Shown here: positions 55,311 to 63,113 of the stretch, piece after piece
Numbering within the stretch: position 1 is the first letter of the stretch
How the letters are laid out: every line of letters starts with the position of its first letter
Origin: Tissierellales bacterium
GTDB taxonomy: Bacteria; Bacillota; Clostridia; Tissierellales; VENL01
Direction of reading: 5' to 3'
Length of the DNA: 63,113 nt
Assembly: GCA_028280805.1 (NCBI GenBank)
Contig: JANQLB010000049.1
Span: forward strand, 1-63,113
Translations under genes and position numbers: made by a program
Notes under the pieces: generated by a model
What the model saw: only the letters and a program-made list of their open reading frames with translations
What the model was told of the DNA's origin: nothing
Database searches by the model: none

Positions 55311-56360
55311 TTACTGCTTCGCCTCCTTAAATCTCTGATTTGCTAAGGATCTCAATCTAAAGTTTGTTTTGAATCGTGAATAGGCTATAGATAAAGTAAA
55401 CACTATTGATATAACTATAATGCAATTTAATAAAAACCTCATTGATGTAGAAATTATACCAAAACTATCCAAAAACTCATTAGAAATAATGAGCATTAAA
55501 GGATGACTCAAATATATGTAATACGAAGCGTTACTTACTTGTTTTAATCCTCTGAAAATTAAGCTGCTTCTGCTAGTTATGAATGTTGAAATATAGTATA
55601 GAGATATTATTGATAAAGCTGAAAAAACAAACCAAGTCATAAGAACTGTAAATCCTTGAACAGGTAATTTTTTTACTTGATATTGGTAAAATTGATAAGC
55701 ATAATATAATAAAATCCCTACATGCAGTGTAATTACGGCATATTTCCATTTATTTAGTAAATTCTTAAAAACATCTAAATGTATAGCCATATAACATCCT
55801 AAACAGAAAAAGAAAATATATCGCATAAAAAACCTATCTGCATATTGAAACTGAACATATCTTAAAACCAATATATTTATTATAGCTGATAAGACTAATA
55901 TCAAATGTGAATTGTACTTTTTAAAGAAAAATCTAAATACTCCAAATAACAAATAATATTGAGTAATTGTCAATATAAAATATAAGTGAAAGCTCATTTT
56001 ACCCAATAAAAAGTTCTCTATAAAAAAACCTACCGAAAATGTATAGTATCCTTTATAAATAAAATATCCGTAGTATATGACTGTCCAAATGAAATATGGT
56101 ATTAGTATAGTTGATAATCTTTTCTTGATAAAAGTCATATATTTAAAATCTCTGTCTTTATAAACATAAAAAAGTATTAATCCGCTAATGAAAATAAAAG
56201 CTGGAGTTGTGAATTTCATAGCTCTATTTAATAAAGTAAATCCCATTAACAAATAGCTTTCTCTTAATGATACAACTGCTTCTGCTGATATGTGAACCAT
56301 AATTACCGAAAGACAGGCTATTGCCCTTAGGACATATATCTCATCAACTTTTTTTTTCAT
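55311..56360 (-). CDS. Membrane acyltransferase, acyltransferase-3 family
   Basis: A 349-residue integral membrane protein with about ten hydrophobic segments. It starts 'EIYVLRAIACLSVIMVHISA', where the Arg-Ala-x-A and His are the conserved acyltransferase-3 features. Further segments include 'FTTPAFIFISGLILFYVYKD', 'FHLYFILTITQYYLLFGVFR' and 'SNASYYIYLSHPLMLIIS'. Such enzymes O-acetylate cell-wall or surface polysaccharides, or other small molecules; the acceptor is unknown. ATG at 56360 with AAAGGTG upstream is preferred over a GTG three codons earlier. It is monocistronic, between uvrB and the PDZ/protease pair. Confidence 0.85.
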   Translation of the reverse strand: MKKKVDEIYVLRAIACLSVIMVHISAEAVVSLRESYLLMGFTLLNRAMKFTTPAFIFISGLILFYVYKDRDFKYMTFIKKRLSTILIPYFIWTVIYYGYFIYKGYYTFSVGFFIENFLLGKMSFHLYFILTITQYYLLFGVFRFFFKKYNSHLILVLSAIINILVLRYVQFQYADRFFMRYIFFFCLGCYMAIHLDVFKNLLNKWKYAVITLHVGILLYYAYQFYQYQVKKLPVQGFTVLMTWFVFSALSIISLYYISTFITSRSSLIFRGLKQVSNASYYIYLSHPLMLIISNEFLDSFGIISTSMRFLLNCIIVISIVFTLSIAYSRFKTNFRLRSLANQRFKEAKQ

Positions 56361-56455
56361 TATTATCACCTTTTCTGAATTTATTCTGGCACAGCTAATT
56401 TCAATTATATCATACTAGTAAATCTAGTAACAATCTAATTTCTGACAAGTAAAAA

Positions 56456-56480
56456 GTCTAAGCATATATTTTGCTTAGAC
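56456..56480 (-). terminator. Terminator of the ctp-PDZ protein unit
   Basis: Nine-bp stem GTCTAAGCA (56456-56464) / TGCTTAGAC (56472-56480), then TTTTTAC on the minus strand. Confidence 0.8.
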
Positions 56481-56483
56481 CTT

Positions 56484-57737
56484 CTATCGTTTAAATAGTT
56501 TATCTTTTACTTTTTGAAACAGATACATTAAGGGACTTTTAATTTCCTCAGTTATAATATGGTAAGATTCATTCTTAGGTACAGTTAAAACTCCTAAGCC
56601 GTTTATATTATTATGATTATTAAAGTCTTTTTTAGTTAGAATTCCCTTTTTATTAAAATACTCTACCGTAATATAATTAGGTCTATAGAATAATAACTGT
56701 TTTATATCTTCTTTTGAATTGACTGTAAAGCCATTAAGTGACAATATGACATCACCGGTTTTTAAACCTATCTTATCAGCAGGACTCTTTGGTATAATAT
56801 CAAGAATCTTAATTCCTCTAGAAGGTGCCGTAAAAATAGGATTACCTTTCAACTCTTTATTTCTGCCAATCTGTATCAAAATTTCATGAGCAATAGGTGA
56901 AAATAAAGCTGCTATAAACTTAAATACATCATAATATGAAGCAATAATTGATAAAATTAAAAGAATACAGCTATATATAAACAAGTTTTTAGACGAACTA
57001 CGTGCTTTCTTTTTAGGAAAATCGGTCACTGTCATATCACCATATCCTAAAGCAGCTATTACGCCTGCCATTAAAAATACTAAATTTTCACTTGACGAAA
57101 ATAGATGACTGCTCTTAAATATAGGCCACCAGTCTGAAGCAGTTAACCCGCCTTGTATGATAGTTTGAGTCTGAACAATTAAAACTATAAAGGGTATAGG
57201 CCAGAATTTAAGCATATTAAAGCCGCCTACTATTCTGTTATTTCTTTGAATAAAAATAGGTACTTTAGTTGTATCTCCATCTAACCATATCAAAAAACTC
57301 TCTATTAAGTGTAAGATAGCAACAACTGCCATTATACTTGGTACATTAATCTTTGGATACCCTAAGGTTAAACTAAATACGGCTATAATACCTCCTGCAT
57401 ATGCAAAACATAAAAATCTAGGATGTATAAGCATTAATATTACTGCAAGAACTATTATATATACAAAATCACTTATACTGATTGTTATTCCTAAGAATAT
57501 AATTATAAAGCTCCCTATTAATCCTCCTATAATACCAATAGCTGAAGACTTTAAAACTCTTACAAATGTACTTTCTTTGTTAATTCCTATTATCTTCTTT
57601 TCCATCTTTGCAATTCTTCTGTATTGTAAATATACTAATATTATTATCAACCAGTAAAACGGATTTCTTATTATAAATATTATTGTATATAGAATTGCCA
57701 TAATTATATTAAACACATTATTCATATTAACATTCAT
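56484..57737 (-). CDS. MinJ-like multi-pass membrane protein with PDZ domain
   Basis: A 417-residue protein. About eight hydrophobic segments occupy the first 300 residues ('ILYTIIFIIRNPFYWLIIIL', 'SSAIGIIGGLIGSFIIIFLG', 'VYIIVLAVILMLIHPRFLCF' and others). A PDZ domain follows from about residue 305 ('SRGIKILDIIPKSPADKIGL', 'KTGDVILSLNGFTVNSKEDI'). The layout and its place directly after a CtpA/B protease gene match B. subtilis MinJ, which links DivIVA to MinD in division-site selection. This is a family-and-context inference. Two ATGs (57737, 57725) compete; AAAGGA favours the second. Confidence 0.7.
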   Translation of the reverse strand: MNVNMNNVFNIIMAILYTIIFIIRNPFYWLIIILVYLQYRRIAKMEKKIIGINKESTFVRVLKSSAIGIIGGLIGSFIIIFLGITISISDFVYIIVLAVILMLIHPRFLCFAYAGGIIAVFSLTLGYPKINVPSIMAVVAILHLIESFLIWLDGDTTKVPIFIQRNNRIVGGFNMLKFWPIPFIVLIVQTQTIIQGGLTASDWWPIFKSSHLFSSSENLVFLMAGVIAALGYGDMTVTDFPKKKARSSSKNLFIYSCILLILSIIASYYDVFKFIAALFSPIAHEILIQIGRNKELKGNPIFTAPSRGIKILDIIPKSPADKIGLKTGDVILSLNGFTVNSKEDIKQLLFYRPNYITVEYFNKKGILTKKDFNNHNNINGLGVLTVPKNESYHIITEEIKSPLMYLFQKVKDKLFKR

Positions 57738-57814
57738 TCCTTTTATACTACTTGATTTATTAAACGTTATTAAAGAAGCTCTTATCTATATTTAAAATTG
57801 AATTTTAGAAAAAT

Positions 57815-57850
57815 AAAAATCCATGTGACTTTAATACCACTTGGATTTTT
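57815..57850 (-). terminator. Terminator after the processing protease gene
   Basis: AAAAATCCA (57815-57823) pairs with TGGATTTTT (57842-57850) with a further inner GTG/CAC. The minus-strand tail is TTTTTATTTTT. It lies between the protease and the PDZ gene and may be partial. Confidence 0.65.
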
Positions 57851-57863
57851 ATGTCTATCTTAA

Positions 57864-59111
57864 TTACTGGTTATTTTTATCGTTTATTATTTCAACTGCT
57901 TTCTTTAACTGAGTATCATTTTCTAAGTTTTCAACCCCTATCTCCTCTATATCTTCAGGTAATTCTACATAGACATTTGGTTCAATCCCTATTCCATGAA
58001 TGTTCAATCCATTAGGAGTAAAATATTCTGAAATTGTAAGCTTAAACCCTGAACCATCTTCAGGATATGTTTTAATTGTTTGAACTATACCTTTTCCAAA
58101 CGTTTTAGTACCTACCAAAGTTCCAGAGTTTGTATCTTTTAAAGCTCCTGCCAGAATCTCTGAAGCACTGGCACTTCCTTCATTTATTAAAACTGCTACC
58201 GGAATATCAATCTTATCTTTATCAGATTTTAAATATTGTCTTTGTTTATCTTTAGTTTCAGTGTAAACAATAGTTCCTTCTCCCATAAGAATGTCAGTTA
58301 TTTGTGTACATTGGTCCAGTAATCCTCCGGGATTATTTCTTAAATCTATTATTAAACCTTTTATTTTTTTGTTTTGAAGTTCTTCTAACTGATTTTTAAA
58401 ATCATCTGCTGTTTGTCTATCAAACGATATTATTCTAATATATCCGATATTATTGTCAATAATTTGTGATCTTACACTAATCTGTCTAATTTTTTCTCTA
58501 GTTATAGTTACTTCCATTTCCTTCTGTTCGCCAGATTTATATTTTCTTAGTATTGTAATCTTAACATCAGTATCTTCTTCACCCTTTATTACTTTAATTG
58601 CATCATTTATCTCTTCAGCCGTGAAATCTTGACCGTTAACTTTTATTATCTTGTCATTAGTTTTCAATCCAGCTCTTTCAGCAGGTGTTCCTTCTATTGG
58701 AGAAACTATTGTGATTAAGTTATCTTCACCCGGAGTAATAATTACACCTATTCCTATATAACTACCGGAAGTATGTTCCATATAATCTTTAAATTCATCT
58801 TCGTTCATGTATAAAGAATAAGGATCTTCTAATATGGAAAACATTCCTTTGTAGCTTCCTTCCATTAACTTTTTCTCATCTATTTCTTCTAAATAATTTT
58901 CTTCAATATATGTTTGGAGCACCTCTGATTTTCTGTACTTCTGTTCTAATTGTAAAAGATCGTTATATTCTTCAGTTGAAATTACTATCTTTCCATCGGT
59001 CTCAATTTTTATAATATTAGTTAAGAAAAATGTTAGTAAATTAGTACCCAGTAATAAAATTAATACACCTATGGAGATTATCCATATAAACCTTTTTTCT
59101 CTACGAAGCAT
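57864..59111 (-). CDS. C-terminal processing protease, S41A family (CtpA/CtpB type)
   Basis: A 415-residue exported protease: one N-terminal membrane anchor ('WIISIGVLILLLGTNLLTFF'), a PDZ domain near residues 105-190 ('GIGVIITPGEDNLITIVSPI', 'AGLKTNDKIIKVNGQDF') and the S41 catalytic domain. The catalytic Ser is in 'INEGSASASEILAGALKD' and Lys in 'LVGTKTFGKGIVQTIK'. The related CtpB of B. subtilis cleaves a regulator during sporulation. GAGGTG precedes the ATG. It is upstream of the MinJ-like gene, the same order as ctpB-minJ. Confidence 0.92.
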   Translation of the reverse strand: MLRREKRFIWIISIGVLILLLGTNLLTFFLTNIIKIETDGKIVISTEEYNDLLQLEQKYRKSEVLQTYIEENYLEEIDEKKLMEGSYKGMFSILEDPYSLYMNEDEFKDYMEHTSGSYIGIGVIITPGEDNLITIVSPIEGTPAERAGLKTNDKIIKVNGQDFTAEEINDAIKVIKGEEDTDVKITILRKYKSGEQKEMEVTITREKIRQISVRSQIIDNNIGYIRIISFDRQTADDFKNQLEELQNKKIKGLIIDLRNNPGGLLDQCTQITDILMGEGTIVYTETKDKQRQYLKSDKDKIDIPVAVLINEGSASASEILAGALKDTNSGTLVGTKTFGKGIVQTIKTYPEDGSGFKLTISEYFTPNGLNIHGIGIEPNVYVELPEDIEEIGVENLENDTQLKKAVEIINDKNNQ

Positions 59112-59317
59112 ATTTGGTCACCTCAAGTTATTTTGTAATATTTATTTTTATTAAATATATGTAATTATTATACCACCTTAACAAGCAATTTTCAAAGAAA
59201 TAACGATATGAATATATACTATCAATAAATACACATATTTATACAAAATCTTCTTCATCTCTAATTACTTTATAAGTTTAAACAAATTGTTAGAATCATT
59301 TTTAGAACTATTCATAA

Positions 59318-59346
59318 TTGAAATAAGATATTAATTATATTATTAT
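59318..59346 (+). promoter_or_regulatory. Candidate promoter of the MsmX/UgpC-type ATPase gene
   Basis: TTGAAA (59318-59323), 17-base spacer, TATTAT (59341-59346), 38 bases before the start codon. Confidence 0.5.
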
Positions 59347-59383
59347 AAAAATTGAAAAAACAAATAATATTGGAGGAGATTGT

Positions 59384-60496
59384 ATGTCAAGTCTAACACT
59401 TAATAGTGTAAAAAAAGTCTATCCCGGCGAAGTAACGGCTGTATATAATTTTAATGCTGATATAGAGGACAAAGAGTTCATTGTATTAGTAGGACCATCC
59501 GGCTGTGGTAAAACTACTACATTAAGGATGATAGCAGGTCTGGAAGAAATTTCTGATGGTGAAATATATATAGATGACAAACTTGTTAACGATATTCCCC
59601 CTAAAAACAGAGATATTGCTATGGTGTTTCAGAATTATGCATTATATCCTCATATGACAGCTTTTGAAAATATGGCTTTTGGTCTAAAATTAAGGAGATT
59701 CCCTAAGAATGAAATAAAGAAAAAAGTTCATGATGCAGCTAAAATATTAGAAATAGAAAACCTTCTCAATCGTAAACCAAAAGAACTCTCTGGAGGTGAG
59801 AAACAAAGGGTGGCTCTTGGCAGAGCTATTGTAAGAAATCCTAAGGTTTTTTTAATGGATGAACCTCTTTCTAATCTTGATGCTAAGCTAAGAGTTCAAA
59901 TGAGGACAGAAATTATTAAACTTCATAGAAAATTGCAGACTACTTTTATATATGTTACTCATGACCAGACTGAAGCTATGACAATGGGAAGCAGAATAGT
60001 TGTTATGAAGGATGGACATATTCAGCAGATTGATACTCCGCAAAATGCTTATAATAATCCTAGTAATTTATTTGTTGCAAGCTTTATTGGAAGTCCACAG
60101 ATAAATGTTTTAACCGGAACTATAATTAAAGATAATAACAGATTATACTTTAAGCTTCCTGATAATACTCTTATTAAGCTGCCAGAAGATAAAAGAAATA
60201 TTTTAGAAGAACAAAACTATGTATCAAAAGAAGTATATATGGGTATACGACCTGAATGTTTAAGCTTAGGTGATGATAATGTGCAAGCTGATGATATATC
60301 AATTGTTGAAGTTGAAATTGAAGTAAAAGAATTAATGGGAGCAGAAATATATACATATTTTACTATTTGTAATGAACAGATGATTGCAAGAGTAAAGTCT
60401 TCTTTAGATAAAAACGTTGGAGAAATTATGAAAATCCAAATAAAAGCTGATGATTTACATCTATTTGATAAGGATACTGAAAAAACTATTTTTTAG
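59384..60496 (+). CDS. MsmX/UgpC/MalK-type sugar ABC transporter ATPase (orphan)
   Basis: A 370-residue ATPase: Walker A 'VLVGPSGCGKTTTLRMIAGL', Q-loop 'DIAMVFQNYALYPHMTAFEN', signature 'KELSGGEKQRVALGRAIVRN', Walker B 'VFLMDEPLSNLDAKLRVQMR', H-loop 'FIYVTHDQTEAMTMGSRI', and a C-terminal TOBE-like regulatory domain (from about 240, 'MGIRPECLSL'). No permease or binding protein is adjacent, as for B. subtilis MsmX, which serves several sugar importers. It may energise the system of the orphan binding protein at 34584, which is inference. A PucR-type regulator follows at once. Confidence 0.92.
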   Translation: MSSLTLNSVKKVYPGEVTAVYNFNADIEDKEFIVLVGPSGCGKTTTLRMIAGLEEISDGEIYIDDKLVNDIPPKNRDIAMVFQNYALYPHMTAFENMAFGLKLRRFPKNEIKKKVHDAAKILEIENLLNRKPKELSGGEKQRVALGRAIVRNPKVFLMDEPLSNLDAKLRVQMRTEIIKLHRKLQTTFIYVTHDQTEAMTMGSRIVVMKDGHIQQIDTPQNAYNNPSNLFVASFIGSPQINVLTGTIIKDNNRLYFKLPDNTLIKLPEDKRNILEEQNYVSKEVYMGIRPECLSLGDDNVQADDISIVEVEIEVKELMGAEIYTYFTICNEQMIARVKSSLDKNVGEIMKIQIKADDLHLFDKDTEKTIF

Positions 60497-60516
60497 AGGT
60501 GAGTATAATTAACATT

Positions 60517-61518
60517 ATGGATACATTGTCAACAATTAATAGAATATTATGTAAAAAAATATTATTAATTTCAAGAGATGTGAGTTATGCTTATCCAGAT
60601 ACTCAGGCTATAGATATTGATTTTAAAGACTTAGCTAGATATGCAAACTCAAATTACAGAGGCTATAACATCTACCAAATTTCAATATCTGAGAATAAAT
60701 ACTTTATCTGTATTGAAAATGATAAATATATTAACGATAAAATTACACAATTAGTTATTTCAATGATAGAACTATCTCTCTCTACATTTGAACCGGTACA
60801 TAATATAGTTTATAAAGTAATTAATGAAAAGTATACTAAAGAAGACTTAAAGCAATTTAGAGAAAAATATTCAGATATTATAAAAGGATACATAGTATTA
60901 ATTAAATATCCACAAGAATATAAAAATGAGATTTATGAAATAATAATAAACTCTATTGACACTCAACTCATTCTCCCTTATAATGAATTTTTCTTAGTTA
61001 TTTCAAATGAAGATAATATTGAGACTAAATTCAATAATATATCAAAAAATATTTTGACAGAGTTATTTTATGAAACTTCAATTGCAATAAGCAATAAAAT
61101 AAATTGCTTAGAAAATATATCTTATAATTATAATAACTGCCTAGAAGTTTTCAAATTAAAAGATAAGTTCAAAATTTTAGATAATGTAATTAATTATGAT
61201 GATATGATATTATATAAAATTGTAGCAGATTTGAATCCTCTGATTAAAAATTCTATTTATCAAAAAATTTTTAATCAAGAATTTAATAATATAATTGATA
61301 CTGACATTGAAAAAACTATTGAAGAGTTCTTTAAAAACAATTTAAACCTTACAGATACTGCAGAATCAATATTTATTCATAGAAATACTCTTTTATATAG
61401 ACTTGATAAAATAAGTACAGTGTCTGGATATGATTTAAGAAAATTTGATGATAGTATGATTTTCAAAATAGCTTGGTTAATACGTAAAGAACAAAGCTTA
61501 CCTGTACTGAAAAAATAA
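60517..61518 (+). CDS. PucR-type transcriptional regulator (C-terminal HTH_30)
   Basis: A protein of about 333 residues with an unassigned N-terminal part and a C-terminal PucR/CdaR helix-turn-helix ('FFKNNLNLTDTAESIFIHRN', then 'TLLYRLDKISTVSGYDLRKF'). Such proteins sense small molecules and activate transport or catabolic genes. It follows the orphan ATPase by about 20 bases and likely controls it or the sugar systems it serves. The start is uncertain: AGAGGTG precedes either the ATG at 60517 (15 bases away) or a rarer codon nearer the site. It is extremely AT-rich (long Asn/Ile/Lys runs). It ends at a strong terminator. Confidence 0.8.
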   Translation: MDTLSTINRILCKKILLISRDVSYAYPDTQAIDIDFKDLARYANSNYRGYNIYQISISENKYFICIENDKYINDKITQLVISMIELSLSTFEPVHNIVYKVINEKYTKEDLKQFREKYSDIIKGYIVLIKYPQEYKNEIYEIIINSIDTQLILPYNEFFLVISNEDNIETKFNNISKNILTELFYETSIAISNKINCLENISYNYNNCLEVFKLKDKFKILDNVINYDDMILYKIVADLNPLIKNSIYQKIFNQEFNNIIDTDIEKTIEEFFKNNLNLTDTAESIFIHRNTLLYRLDKISTVSGYDLRKFDDSMIFKIAWLIRKEQSLPVLKK

Positions 61519-61545
61519 ATAACTAATAAGTTATTTGCCCTATCC

Positions 61546-61600
61546 AAACAGCGGGTCAAAAGAGTATTAAACTGTTTCTCTTTGACTCGTTGTTTTATAC
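61546..61600 (+). terminator. Terminator of the ATPase-regulator unit
   Basis: Long stem AAACAGCGGGTCAAAAGAG (61546-61564) with CTCTTTGACTCGTTGTTT (61578-61595), including G-U pairs and one bulge. The right arm is U-rich. It overlaps the end of the transposase remnant on the other strand, and may originally be an IS-end structure. Confidence 0.6.
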
Positions 61601-61852
61601 CTTATTATAAATCTATGATATTTATGGATGTTTCTTCCCATAACATAAAACATCATTTCTTTATAAACTTTTTCTTTTGAACGATATTTGAATCTTCTTA
61701 TTCCATAATTCTCTTTAATATCTCCAAAGTGATCTTATGTTTGTATAGAACGTATCTGACGTTTTTTTATGACTTCTTCACTAATAACATTTCCTTGTAT
61801 CAAAATGTATTTGGCGGTTATCCTAAGCCTATCTATCGAAATGTAAATTTAT
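61567..61852 (-). pseudogene. C-terminal remnant of an IS1182-like transposase
   Basis: The minus-strand frame reads 'ISEEVIKKRQIRSIQT', a TAA stop, then 'DHFGDIKENYGIRRFKYRSK', 'EKVYKEMMFYVMGRNIHKYH' and on to a stop at 61567. The 'FGDIKEN-G-RRF--RS-EKV' block is the typical C-terminal end of IS1182-family DDE transposases. The internal stop and missing catalytic core show a dead fragment. It separates the PucR unit from the MarR gene. Confidence 0.75.
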
Positions 61853-61931
61853 AAGTGATTCCGTATATTTGAATTATTTATTAAAATACCTTATACTTAA
61901 CTATAGATTACATATTTAAAGGAGGAATTGC

Positions 61932-62366
61932 ATGTATTTTGATTTAGATAAGTGAGTAGGTCATATAACTGAAAATTCTATAAAAGAAATTTCAGATGCT
62001 TTCGGTCGAAGGCTTAAAAAAAGAGGTATAACGAGAATTCAATGGATTGCTCTTTACTATATAAATTCCCAAAAAAAAATAACTCAAAGAGAGCTGTCAA
62101 AGCTTATGAATGTTAAAGATTCTAGTATAGGCAGATTGCTTGATAGACTTGAAAGAGATCAGATGATTCTAAGAGTAAGGAGTAAAGAAGATAGACGTAA
62201 TATCAATATCTTATTAACTAAACAAGGAAAGGATAAGATTGATGCTTCAATTCCTGAAGGAGATAAATTTAATAATAAATTGATAGAAGGATTAACAGAT
62301 GACGAATTAAAAATTTTTGAAAAGGTTATCTCTACTATGGTAAGAAACATTAAAGATTATGAATAG
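61932..62366 (+). pseudogene. MarR-family regulator with in-frame UGA at codon 8
   Basis: From the ATG at 61932, with a strong AGGAGG site, the frame reads MYFDLDK, then TGA (61953-61955), then an uninterrupted MarR protein of 137 codons: 'VGHITENSIKEISDAFGRRL', 'GITRIQWIALYYI', winged helix 'ITQRELSKLMNVKDSSIGRL', and 'LERDQMILRVRSKEDRRNIN'. Everything except the UGA looks intact. A symmetrical stem-loop lies 13 bases after the UGA (61969-61995). It is either a freshly inactivated gene, a gene using internal initiation, or a recoded codon. MarR proteins repress nearby stress or efflux genes; the AhpD-like unit downstream is a candidate target. Confidence 0.7.
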
Positions 62367-62391
62367 AAACTTTATAAATAATATTTCAAGA

Positions 62392-62442
62392 AAATATCCT
62401 CGAACTTTGTAGCACGCATTCAAAGTAATGGGATATTTTTTA
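62392..62442 (+). terminator. Terminator after the MarR gene
   Basis: AAATATCC (62392-62399) pairs with GGATATTT (62431-62438), with an inner ACTTTG/CAAAGT stem, followed by T-rich sequence. Confidence 0.75.
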
Positions 62443-62541
62443 TTTGCAATGTAAATATTATAAATAATCTATTTACTACCATTGTTACATTGATATAATA
62501 CAAGATTAGAAAAAAATTTGAGAGAATATTGTTAAAAAATA

Positions 62542-62570
62542 ATTGAAATCACCAAAAACATTTGTTATAC
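62542..62570 (+). promoter_or_regulatory. Sigma-A promoter of the AhpD-like gene
   Basis: TTGAAA (62542-62547), 17-base spacer, TATACT (62565-62570), 37 bases before the start codon. A second -10-like TATAAT lies upstream at 62494. Confidence 0.7.
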
Positions 62571-62607
62571 TTAATATTGCATAGGCAAATAAAAAGGAGG
62601 AATTTTT

Positions 62608-62961
62608 ATGGCGTACAACGTAAGAGAAATGTTAAATAATTTTGTTGAAGGATTAGAAGGTTTAGGACAAACAAACCCTGAGCAGGTAGAAGCATTTATG
62701 GGATTGCTTGGTGCATCCTATGAACCTAAGGCTGTAGATTATAAAACTAAAGAACTAATAAGTGTAGCAATTGGTTGTTACAACAGATGTGAGTATTGTA
62801 TTGTATATCATGTATATAAAGCTCTTGAAGCGGGAGCAACAAGAGAAGAAATTATTGAATCAGCAATGGTAGCAGTAGCATTTGGTGGAGGACCAGCAAT
62901 GGCTTATTCAGTAACATTATTAAAGGATTGCTTAGAAGAATTCGAAAAAGATTTTCAATAA
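62608..62961 (+). CDS. Carboxymuconolactone decarboxylase/AhpD-like protein
   Basis: A 117-residue all-helical protein with the AhpD-type redox motif Cys-Glu-Tyr-Cys followed by His in 'GCYNRCEYCIVYHVYKALEA', plus 'KTKELISVAIGC' and 'ATREEIIESAMVAVAFGGGP'. AhpD-like proteins are thiol peroxidase partners or disulfide reductases, usually trimeric. The AAGGAGG site supports the ATG. The next gene starts with a lipoyl-like domain, and AhpD of Mycobacterium is reduced through lipoamide, so the pairing is suggestive. Confidence 0.88.
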   Translation: MAYNVREMLNNFVEGLEGLGQTNPEQVEAFMGLLGASYEPKAVDYKTKELISVAIGCYNRCEYCIVYHVYKALEAGATREEIIESAMVAVAFGGGPAMAYSVTLLKDCLEEFEKDFQ

Positions 62962-62969
62962 AAAAATAG

Positions 62970-63005
62970 AAGGGCTTAGGTGATTAATGCCTATAGCCCT
63001 TTTTA
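62970..63005 (+). terminator. Hairpin between the AhpD-like gene and the next gene
   Basis: AAGGGCT-TAGG (62970-62980) pairs with CCTA-(T)-AGCCCTT (62990-63001), one bulged base, then TTTTT. It may be partial, letting some transcription into the next gene. Confidence 0.75.
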
Positions 63006-63021
63006 AAAGGTGGGATATAGG

Positions 63022-63113
63022 ATGAAGTGTGAATTGATTATCGAAAAGCTATCTGGACATGATACAAAGGCAAAGGTAGGAAAAATCTCTAAAAGAGTTG
63101 GAGACGAGGTTAA
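63022..63113 (+). CDS. Start of a protein with lipoyl/biotinyl-like N-terminus (runs off right edge)
   Basis: ATG at 63022 has AAAGGTGGG upstream. The 30 visible residues (MKCELIIEKLSGHDTKAKVG, KISKRVGDEV) fit the first strands of a lipoyl-type domain, where 'GKI-K-VGDEV' is typical. Proteins of this beginning next to AhpD-like genes are often FAD-dependent dihydrolipoamide-dehydrogenase-like oxidoreductases, but the body lies outside the window. Confidence 0.5.
   Translation, partial: MKCELIIEKLSGHDTKAKVGKISKRVGDEV

Overview
The window is low-GC, densely packed bacterial DNA with strong GGAGG-type ribosome binding sites, U-tailed hairpin terminators and several TTG starts. The gene set (whiA, hprK, HPr, yvcK, rapZ, a long pyruvate kinase with a C-terminal PEP-utilising domain, pyruvate:ferredoxin oxidoreductase, aldo/keto reductase with ferredoxin domain, a CD3324-type protein, tryptophanase) fits an anaerobic, probably spore-forming member of the class Clostridia. 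A Tissierellales-like lineage is a guess from gene order.

Left edge (1-4.1 kb): accessory DNA. It holds a truncated Crp/Fnr regulator, an IS110-family element whose transposase carries one in-frame stop, and a ParA-ParB pair whose parB is apparently clipped by the IS. This block abuts the 3' end of rlmD, a known kind of integration site for conjugative elements.

4.1-18.7 kb: core genes, nearly all on the minus strand. They are rlmD, an aldo/keto reductase, fxsA, a thioesterase, pyk, pfkA, a small protein, dnaE, an HD-GYP phosphodiesterase, a less AT-rich selO, HPr and whiA.

18.8-30.6 kb: an accessory block, partly on the opposite strand, separating whiA from its usual partners yvcK and rapZ. 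It contains a Nudix hydrolase, an M42 peptidase, a three-gene ABC exporter, a possible Rad52/Sak-like protein, a DUF2383 protein, an iron/siderophore ABC importer behind a consensus promoter and Fur-like box, and tryptophanase. Two identical terminator hairpins bracket the iron cassette.

30.6-46.1 kb: yvcK, rapZ, a PHP phosphatase, murB, an orphan sugar-binding protein, an enlarged PLP decarboxylase, pyruvate:ferredoxin oxidoreductase, a second PHP phosphatase, hprK and uvrC. Together HprK, HPr, YvcK, RapZ and WhiA form a carbon-status and cell-envelope control set alongside glycolysis (pfkA, pyk) and pyruvate oxidation.

46.2-48.9 kb: a serine beta-lactamase-like membrane protein gene lies between about 60-bp inverted repeats with transposase debris.

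49-59 kb: a CD3324 protein, uvrA and uvrB (LexA-like box on the uvrB promoter), a membrane acyltransferase, a MinJ-like PDZ protein and a C-terminal processing protease. 59.4-63.1 kb: an orphan MsmX/UgpC-type ATPase with a PucR-type regulator, an IS1182-like transposase remnant, a MarR regulator with an in-frame UGA at codon 8, an AhpD-like protein, and the start of a protein with a lipoyl-like N-terminus.

The points most worth following up are the UGA-interrupted MarR gene with a symmetrical stem-loop just after the UGA, the repeat-bounded serine hydrolase, the small mobile-element-like repeats next to dnaE and between uvrB and uvrA, and the IS110 element at the parB end. I did not find a CRISPR array, rRNA, tRNA or a convincing multi-gene defence system.
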